A stretch of 22,526 nucleotides of DNA from Bacteroidota bacterium (GTDB lineage Bacteria; Bacteroidota; Ignavibacteria; UBA10030; UBA8401): NCBI GenBank assembly GCA_030824295.1, contig JAVBYA010000483.1, forward strand, positions 1 to 22,526. The letters are read 5' to 3'. Positions 21,877 to 22,526 of this stretch are shown one piece after another. The stretch's first letter is position 1. Every line of letters begins with the position of its first letter. The translations under genes were made by a program, and so were the position numbers. A model generated the notes under the pieces. The model was not told the origin of the DNA and did not search any database. It saw only the letters and a program-made list of their open reading frames with translations.

Positions 21877-22526
21877 ATGAGCACACCTGCACCGAATGCA
21901 TTGAGCGGTTTCACCAATAGTACGGTGATGAGAGCGCTGGGCCGGAACAGCGACGTCGTTCTGGCGGTCGCCGTGCTGATGATCCTGGGACTGATGATCA
22001 TCCCGCTGCCCGCCATCATCCTGGATGTTCTTCTCGCGGCGAACATTGCCATCGCCATCCTCATCCTGATGGTCTCGATCTACATCACCAATCCGCTCGA
22101 GATCTCGGTCTTCCCGGCCCTGCTGCTCGTGTTGACCATCTTCCGGCTCTCGCTGAACGTCGCGACCACACGCCTCATTCTCGGCGAAGGATACGCCGGC
22201 GAAGTGATCGAAGCGTTCGGTTCGTTCGTGGTGGAAGGGAACTATGTCGTTGGATTCATCATCTTCATCATCCTGGTGCTGATCCAGTTCATCGTCATCG
22301 TGAAAGGCGCCGGCCGTATCTCCGAAGTGGCAGCACGCTTCACGTTGGATGCACTGCCGGGCAAACAGATGGCCATCGATGCGGATATGAATGCCGGCCT
22401 CATCACCGAACAGGAGGCACGCACGCGCCGCCTGCAGATCTCACGCGAGGCGGAGTTCTACGGCTCGATGGACGGCGCCAGCAAGTTCGTCCGCGGCGAT
22501 GCGATGGCGGGCCTCATCATCAACAT
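21877..22526 (+). CDS. flhA: Flagellar export-gate protein FlhA, 3' end missing
   Basis: Largest export-gate subunit and likely the proton-driven part. The window ends after 216 codons plus 2 bases, so about the first 30% is present; the cytoplasmic nonamer-ring domain lies outside. Hydrophobic helices occur at about 27-45, 48-68, 76-97 and 120-142. The FHIPEP-family signature at 147-170 is intact (RISEVAARFTLDALPGKQ, then MAIDAD). Asp208 in KFVRGDAMAG corresponds to the essential D208 of enteric FlhA. It starts 8 bases after the flhB stop, with only a weak ribosome binding site. Confidence 0.96.
   Translation, partial: MSTPAPNALSGFTNSTVMRALGRNSDVVLAVAVLMILGLMIIPLPAIILDVLLAANIAIAILILMVSIYITNPLEISVFPALLLVLTIFRLSLNVATTRLILGEGYAGEVIEAFGSFVVEGNYVVGFIIFIILVLIQFIVIVKGAGRISEVAARFTLDALPGKQMAIDADMNAGLITEQEARTRRLQISREAEFYGSMDGASKFVRGDAMAGLIIN

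Noticed and set aside
20465..21901. Open frame of 478 codons on the minus strand opposite fliR and flhB
   Set aside because: The His/Asp-rich composition is a codon-bias artefact and there is no family resemblance.
1..22526. A defence, mobile or biosynthetic system hidden among the flagellar genes
   Set aside because: All larger genes are standard chemotaxis or flagellar families, the unrecognised genes are small and operon-embedded, and no transposase, integrase, attachment site or repeat array is visible.

Overview
The window is one continuous chemotaxis and flagellar export/basal-body locus, with every supportable gene on the + strand. Genes overlap by a few bases or sit nearly end to end. 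I see no tRNA, rRNA, CRISPR array, insertion sequence or phage gene. Base composition is moderately GC-rich throughout (about 55-58% by eye). CheZ, a rod/hook/export set and sigma-54 promoters point to a flagellated diderm bacterium. The taxon cannot be fixed from this sequence. An environmental FCB-group lineage (Kapabacteria/Ignavibacteria-like) is my guess, held weakly.

Layout. (1) 1-4294, chemotaxis: the 3' end of cheY, then cheZ, cheA, cheB and an 88-residue unrecognised protein with a Cys-x-Cys-Gly-Cys motif overlapping the cheB end. (2) 4295-4427, control region: a perfect 16-bp palindrome, short direct repeats and a near-perfect sigma-54 promoter. (3) 4428-16405, hook-basal-body operon: a 49-residue single-helix membrane protein, flgB, flgC, an unrecognised 98-residue gene, fliE, fliF, fliG, fliH, an unrecognised 111-residue gene, fliI, fliJ, a motE-like gene, fliK, flgD, a TIGR02530-type flagellar operon gene, a 136-base structured leader, and flgE. 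(4) 16406-16630, second control region: GC-rich hairpins, a second copy of the palindrome and a second sigma-54 promoter. (5) 16631-22526, switch and export operon: fliL, fliM, fliN, fliO, fliP, fliQ, fliR, flhB and a 3'-truncated flhA.

How it fits together. CheA phosphorylates CheY and CheB. CheY-P binds the FliM N-terminus on the FliG/FliM/FliN switch, and CheZ dephosphorylates CheY-P. FliF and FliE form the basal-body base. FliH, FliI and FliJ drive export through FliP, FliQ, FliR, FlhB and FlhA. FlgB, FlgC, FlgD, FlgE and FliK build the rod and hook and set hook length. The order from flgB to flhA closely follows the Bacillus fla/che operon, yet the switch uses FliN and CheZ rather than FliY and CheC.

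Most worth a second look: the shared element TGGC-N-AATATT-N-GCCA upstream of both sigma-54 promoters, a likely enhancer-binding-protein site; the 49-residue membrane protein that opens the first sigma-54 operon; three unrecognised small genes inside the operons; a flgE leader with mutually exclusive hairpins; and a hairpin plus four-codon mini-cistron just before fliP. No separate defence or mobile system is visible.
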